From: Brevundimonas sp.
GTDB taxonomy: Bacteria; Pseudomonadota; Alphaproteobacteria; Caulobacterales; Caulobacteraceae
Length of the DNA: 37,636 bases
Reading direction: 5' to 3'
NCBI RefSeq assembly: GCF_013912005.1
Contig: NZ_JACESB010000026.1
Span: 1 to 37,636, forward strand
In this document: piece by piece, positions 34,133 to 37,636 of the stretch
Numbering within the stretch: position 1 is the stretch's first letter
How the letters are laid out: each line of letters opens with the position of its first letter
The notes under the pieces: generated by a model
Told to the model about the DNA's origin: nothing
The model's database searches: none
What the model saw: the letters and a program-made list of their open reading frames with translations, nothing else
Made by a program: the position numbers and the translations under genes

Positions 34133-34140
34133 GCTAGGTC
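34133..34140 (+). promoter_or_regulatory. possible -10 element of the TIR-STAND gene
   Basis: GCTAGGTC matches 7 of 8 bases of GCTANAWC. The best -35, GGGACAC at 34117-34123, matches 4 of 7 with a short 9-base spacer. It would give a leader of about 60 bases. Tentative. The rest of the 144-bp gap after uvrB contains a 5-bp hairpin (34101-34115) and no gene. Confidence 0.2.
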
Positions 34141-34205
34141 AACCGCATTCCCCTAGGGCGATCACTCCCCTATGCTCCCGCAGATCGCGAACTGGGGGAG
34201 AGTCC

Positions 34206-36698
34206 GTGAGGCCCTTTTTATCTCACAGCAGCCTGGACAAGGGTTTCGTGTCTGAAGTGGCTGCGTTTCTTGGGCGGTCACGAGTCATATTCGACGCGTA
34301 TGAATTCGCCGCAGGTGACGACCTTAGTGCAGCGATCCATAGAGGCTTAGACCGGTCCGACCTGTTCGTCTTGTTCGCTAGCAGAGCTGCACTGGCTTCG
34401 GAGTGGGTCAGGATCGAGATTGATCGTGCTGCGGTAGACTTGATCTCTGGAGCAATTGGGAAGGTTGTCTGCTTCCTGCTCGACGATGACCTCACCGTGG
34501 ACGACATTCCCGAGTGGATGAAAAGTGCTCTCGTTGTGAGCCCGCATAACGCGAGGTTTGCCGCGTTGGATATCCGTCGCATGCTCTCGGAGCAGCAGTC
34601 CAAAAGGCGGCCCCGACTCTTCCTGGGTCGCGCCAAGGCGATGGAGGAGGCGTCAGATGCCATCGCAGATGAGACTCGCCCCTTGGTTGTCAATGGACTC
34701 CCTGGGGTGGGGCGCAGGACCTTCTTGGCAGAGTTGGCGAGAAACCAGCTCTCTTATGCGAATAGCGTTGTAGTTGAGTTAAAGTCTGGAGACGAGCTAC
34801 CGGAAGTCTTGGTCTATCTTCACGATGCGCTTGGCTTCATACGCCCCGCCGAGGCTTCAGCTCTCTTGGAAGCCTCTCAAAAACTCGACCCAACAGAGGT
34901 GGCCTCGTCCATCTTGGAGGCAATAGGGCGCGCGTGCAGCGCGGGGATATTTGTAATCTTTGTCGATGACGGGGCGACCACCACCGACGACGGCCGGTTG
35001 CTTCCTGGGTTCAACCTGCTGTTCTCCATGGCGTCACGGCAGACGGATGCGGACTTTGGTGTGGCGGCGTCCCGGCGCTTGCGTTTCTCAGACGGCAATC
35101 CCCTCCCCAACCTTCGGTTATCCGAGCTCGACGCCGAGTCCACTCAGAGACTTCTCCGGCTGTTGGGCAACCACGAGGGAGTTCCCTTTACGAGGGAGCA
35201 CATCGGGGGGCTTGTTGCGTATGTAGCAGGCTACCCGCCAGCCGCGATCTTCACCGTTCAAGAGGCCAAGATCTATGGGCCGGAGCATATCTCCCAGAAC
35301 CAACGTAGTATTGTTCGGTTCAATGAGCGAGTGTTCTTGGCTCAGTTGAGCGCGGATCGGAAAATATCTCCGCTCATGCAGCGCATCCTCGGTCTTCTTT
35401 CGGCCTATAGCCCTCTTCCACTTCAGGTGGTGGCTGAATGTCTTTCCGTAACCGATGGGCTCGAATTGGATGAGGCGATGGCTGGGCTCATCGATCTTTC
35501 TGTCGTGCTCCCTGATGGCCTGTATTACCGAATTTCCGCTCCTATTCGAGACGCGGCCTATCGGCACTTTCAGGGGATGTCCATTAACCACGCCGCGGTG
35601 GCAGCTAGCCTCGAGGGCTACCTGAGCGCCAATGGCGAGGAGGGTGACAGCTTAGCGCTCAGTCAAGCGCTTTTTAGAGCGTCGGCCATATCGGGAGGAA
35701 AGCAGAGTGATTTCGCCTTGGGCGTTGCTCGCGACCTCATCTCTATCGCTAGTCAATCGTACCACGACCAAGATTATGACCGAGTGATCGAATTCGGGGC
35801 GCAGGCCATCAGAGCCCGCCCACAGAACATCGACGTCCGCAGAGTGGTCGCGCAGGCTTATATTAGGCGGGAACGCTTCGCAGAAGCCGAGGAACATATT
35901 GTTGCAATGATCGAGCTTGGAGCCTTGAAAGAGGCTTTCTACGTTCGCGGCTTTCTGCATCGGCGCAAGAAGGAGTACGCTCCCGCCATCAATGCATACA
36001 AGAGAAGTATAGAATATGGAAGGGGTGGCGTCGCTGTTCATAGAGAACTCGCGCAATGCTATTTCTACGCCGGCGATACAGAAAAAGCGTATGCAGAGAT
36101 CAAAATCGCTGAGAAATCTGACCCATTTAACAGATACGTGCTGGATCTGAAATGCACCATCGCAATGAAGCGTGGCGATAAGGACGAGGTGGCGAGATGT
36201 CTGGCGGTATTGGAGCGGGTTGATACGGGCTCATTTGCCGCCCACCGACGGTCAACCTACGAGTTGAGTCGGGGAGATTCGGCTGAGGCGCTCAAGTACG
36301 CAAAGATGGCCGTCGAGGGTGTGAACTGGCCGAGTTACGAGATGCTAGCTAATCTGGCCAACTGTCAGATTGAGGACAATGATCTCGCTGGTGCCGGAGA
36401 AACGCTTGGTCTGATCGACAGAAAGTTCTCGAACACAAATCACGATGCGAGGCTCGGCCTTCGTTGTAAGCTTGAACTCCGCCGAGGAGAGGCAGATACT
36501 GCTGAAGCCTTTTGGAAGCGAATCCATGCAAAGGATCTTCCAGTCCACCGCGCACTTAGGCTGGGTATATTGAAGAGGCGATCGGCCAATGGTGGAGTAA
36601 CACCAGAAGAGGTCAGCGAAATGCAGGAGCTGGAAGGAGAACTGTTTTCGGCTGGGGCCAAGTCGAGCGCGGTGGACTACAATCTGATTGAAGATTGA
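34206..36698 (+). CDS. TIR-STAND-TPR protein, candidate NLR-like anti-phage effector
   Basis: An 830-residue protein starting at a GTG behind a strong GGGGGAGA site. Residues 1-115 are a TIR domain (PFLSHSSLDKGFVSEV); Glu71 in SEWVRIE fits the catalytic Glu of NAD-consuming TIRs. Residues about 138-380 are a STAND/NB-ARC-like module: a P-loop-like GLPGVGRRT (164-172) with Arg where Walker A has Lys, and a Walker B-like IFVIFVDD (248-255). A winged-helix-like region follows to about 465. Residues about 505-790 are TPR-like repeats, probably the sensor. This order (effector, switch, repeats) is that of bacterial NLR-like defence proteins, which deplete NAD+ on infection. GC is about half, against about 70 % around, suggesting acquisition. 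Function is inferred. Confidence 0.85.
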   Translation: MRPFLSHSSLDKGFVSEVAAFLGRSRVIFDAYEFAAGDDLSAAIHRGLDRSDLFVLFASRAALASEWVRIEIDRAAVDLISGAIGKVVCFLLDDDLTVDDIPEWMKSALVVSPHNARFAALDIRRMLSEQQSKRRPRLFLGRAKAMEEASDAIADETRPLVVNGLPGVGRRTFLAELARNQLSYANSVVVELKSGDELPEVLVYLHDALGFIRPAEASALLEASQKLDPTEVASSILEAIGRACSAGIFVIFVDDGATTTDDGRLLPGFNLLFSMASRQTDADFGVAASRRLRFSDGNPLPNLRLSELDAESTQRLLRLLGNHEGVPFTREHIGGLVAYVAGYPPAAIFTVQEAKIYGPEHISQNQRSIVRFNERVFLAQLSADRKISPLMQRILGLLSAYSPLPLQVVAECLSVTDGLELDEAMAGLIDLSVVLPDGLYYRISAPIRDAAYRHFQGMSINHAAVAASLEGYLSANGEEGDSLALSQALFRASAISGGKQSDFALGVARDLISIASQSYHDQDYDRVIEFGAQAIRARPQNIDVRRVVAQAYIRRERFAEAEEHIVAMIELGALKEAFYVRGFLHRRKKEYAPAINAYKRSIEYGRGGVAVHRELAQCYFYAGDTEKAYAEIKIAEKSDPFNRYVLDLKCTIAMKRGDKDEVARCLAVLERVDTGSFAAHRRSTYELSRGDSAEALKYAKMAVEGVNWPSYEMLANLANCQIEDNDLAGAGETLGLIDRKFSNTNHDARLGLRCKLELRRGEADTAEAFWKRIHAKDLPVHRALRLGILKRRSANGGVTPEEVSEMQELEGELFSAGAKSSAVDYNLIED

Positions 36699-36735
36699 TT
36701 TGGGTTGAAGAACGGCGTTCGGGGCTAACCTTCTA

Positions 36736-36758
36736 ACCCACCACCCGCTACGGTGGGT
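36736..36758. other. hairpin between the TIR gene and the DpnI remnant
   Basis: ACCCACC (36736-36742) pairs with GGTGGGT (36752-36758) around a 9-base loop, 38 bases after the TIR gene stop. There is no T-run, and the stem abuts the ATG of the remnant at 36761, where no ribosome site is visible. It may be a weak terminator of the TIR gene. Confidence 0.4.
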
Positions 36759-36760
36759 GA

Positions 36761-36949
36761 ATGGGGGCGAATACCAACTCGTGGTGCAGGCTGGGCTTCG
36801 GCGAGCCGAGCGCTGTCTACACCAGCGCAACCCAGCAGGCGCGCCGCCTGACCGAGGGCTGGATGGCCGAGCACGGCTTCTGCCCCGCCTGTCCGGCCGA
36901 CCGCCTGCCGCCGACCGCCGCCCTTGGATCGAACGTGTCCCGCGTCTAG
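36761..36949 (+). pseudogene. truncated DpnI-family methyl-directed restriction endonuclease (N-terminal remnant)
   Basis: A 62-codon frame. Residues 20-46 (YTSATQQARRLTEGW, later HGFCPAC) match the N-terminus of DpnI (YKSNSQKARILTEDW, then SYCPNC), recalled from memory, including the first Cys pair of the zinc site. Intact DpnI proteins have about 254 residues, with the second Cys pair and catalytic Asp/Glu/Lys just beyond this point. Here a TAG stops the frame at 36947-36949 and the ribosome site of the next gene follows at once. The catalytic and methyl-reading parts are gone, so it cannot cut DNA. Base composition is host-like, unlike the TIR gene beside it. Confidence 0.65.
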
Positions 36950-36979
36950 CCTGTCGCCCCGGCCCGAGGAGAGCCCCCG

Positions 36980-37321
36980 ATGATCGTTCTGGCCCTGGCC
37001 CTGCTCGCGCCCTCCGCCGACCGGCCGCCCGCGCCGCCCGTTCCCTGTCCCGTCATCAGCCGGCCGACCAACCACTGGGGCGCTTTCGCGCACAGCCTCG
37101 CCCTGCCGGGGCTCACGCTGCGCGTGACCGCCGGCCTCAGCGACTGCCGGTTCGAGCGGCTGGATCGCGGCCGGTGCCTGTTGCTCGACCCGCGCACCTT
37201 TGTGGCGACCGTCGACGGGCAGGACACCTGGTATGAGCTGCCGGCGCACCACGCCGCCGAGATCGAGGTGACGGACGGGCGGCTGACCTGCGCGGTGAAG
37301 CCTATGGTCCGGACGGACTAG
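36980..37321 (+). CDS. small secreted protein of unknown function
   Basis: A 113-residue protein with a short hydrophobic N-terminus (MIVLALALLAPSA), a probable signal peptide, and GAGGAGAG as ribosome site 6-7 bases before the ATG at 36980. The mature part has three Cys (SDCRFERL, GRCLLL and TCAVK, plus one near the N-terminus in VPCPVI), so two disulfides are possible, and alternating polar/hydrophobic residues that suggest beta structure. I do not recognise a family. It stands alone before a repeat-rich gap. Confidence 0.7.
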   Translation: MIVLALALLAPSADRPPAPPVPCPVISRPTNHWGAFAHSLALPGLTLRVTAGLSDCRFERLDRGRCLLLDPRTFVATVDGQDTWYELPAHHAAEIEVTDGRLTCAVKPMVRTD

Positions 37322-37326
37322 GGGGC

Positions 37327-37342
37327 GGGCGCTCCTGCGCCC
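37327..37342 (+). terminator. hairpin just past the secreted-protein gene
   Basis: GGGCGC/GCGCCC with a TCCT loop, five bases after the TAG stop. The stem is short and lacks a T-run, so it is only a weak terminator candidate. It also forms the left edge of the palindromic mosaic that follows. Confidence 0.35.
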
Positions 37343-37350
37343 ACACTCCC

Positions 37351-37495
37351 CCCTTCATCGCCATGGCGGAGCGTCGCCGGCGCGGGCGGAGGGCGTCAAG
37401 GACGCGCCCGCAGGGCGCGCCGCTGCGCGGTGGCCGCAGGCCATCCTTGACTCCCTCCGACCGGCCGGCAGGCTGGCCGGCAAGGCGATGAAGGG
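37351..37495. repeat. nested palindromic mosaic element
   Basis: An outer perfect 12-bp arm, CCCTTCATCGCC (37351-37362), pairs with 37484-37495. Inside, 37389-37402 pairs with 37444-37457 (14 bp, one mismatch), enclosing two hairpins with GCA loops: CGCGCCC/GGGCGCG (37403-37419) and TGGCC/GGCCA (37431-37443). A further CCGGCC/GGCCGG stem lies at 37461-37480. The cloverleaf-like layout, with no credible gene on either strand, resembles a dispersed non-autonomous element. Confidence 0.6.
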
Positions 37496-37636
37496 CGAAG
37501 GCGGACGCTGACTGGCCGGCGGCCTGAACGGCCCGGCCCCGTCGTTGCCCCAACTGCGCTTGGCCACCTTCTTCCCGGCCGGGACGGTGACGGAGACCTT
37601 CGAGCGGGTCGAGCGCGAGCTGGCCGAGGCGCGGAA
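37496..37636. other. right-edge sequence, gene content undecided
   Basis: The plus strand is open from 37512 to the window end, with a reasonable coding look in the last 80 bases (reading LRLATFFPAGTVTETFERV), from a possible TTG at 37545 or 37560. No ribosome site is seen. The minus strand is also open, as GC-rich sequence often is. A gene may begin here on the plus strand, but the fragment is too short to name. Confidence 0.25.

Noticed and set aside
34062-36979. An integrated phage or genomic island with integrase
   Set aside because: No integrase, transposase, tRNA or flanking direct repeats are visible; only two cargo genes lie between intact host genes.
37302-37567. Minus-strand open frames of 70-83 codons at the right edge
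   Set aside because: They cross the palindromic mosaic and a plus-strand gene end, have no ribosome site, and read as Pro/Arg/Ala-rich sequence.

Overview
The window is a high-GC (roughly 70-73 %) bacterial chromosome segment whose gene content points to the alphaproteobacterial order Caulobacterales, most likely Brevundimonas or a close relative. This is an inference from the tandem S46 dipeptidyl-peptidases, the DUF4870 pair, candidate promoters resembling the Caulobacter housekeeping consensus, and a perfect alphaproteobacterial LexA box (GTTC-N7-GTTC) at uvrB. No database search was possible. No rRNA, tRNA, CRISPR array or intact insertion sequence was seen.

Layout. 1-6.4 kb: the start of a secreted protein (minus), a KefB-type K+/H+ antiporter, a DUF4142 lipoprotein, tRNA-dihydrouridine synthase DusA, a small conserved protein, a DUF4126 membrane protein, a YghA-like SDR and a small GNAT protein. 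6.4-8.9 kb: a minus-strand run with two related DUF4870-type membrane proteins, FolB, a pteridine-reductase-like SDR and an unlisted 26-residue membrane microprotein whose end overlaps the SDR start. 8.9-15.7 kb (plus): a DMT/YdcZ transporter, UvrC, a 1,020-residue DUF3857-transglutaminase-TPR protein, beta-carbonic anhydrase and PgsA. 15.8-20.2 kb (minus): two tandem S46 peptidases. 20.3-23.3 kb: a permease-ATPase-adaptor export operon. 23.3-30.5 kb: a divergent LysR/MFS pair, a crotonase, small proteins, a retropepsin-like protease, a TauE exporter, an Nramp-like transporter without the canonical metal-binding motifs, and Ogt. 30.5-34.1 kb: MscS and UvrB.

The most unusual stretch is 34.06-36.95 kb, between uvrB and a small secreted-protein gene. 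It holds an 830-residue TIR-STAND-TPR protein of clearly lower GC (about 53 % in a sampled line) and a 62-codon remnant of a DpnI-family methyl-directed restriction enzyme. Together they look like a small anti-phage defence locus. The TIR protein has the architecture of a single-gene NLR-like abortive-infection effector, with a putative catalytic Glu but a degenerate Walker A.

Non-coding structure includes three loci of a 7-bp repeat (GGGATGA and variants) arranged as perfect inverted arms of 15-26 bp, two double-hairpin repeats, a nested palindromic mosaic near the right edge, several intrinsic terminators, and a LexA operator laid across the uvrB start codon.
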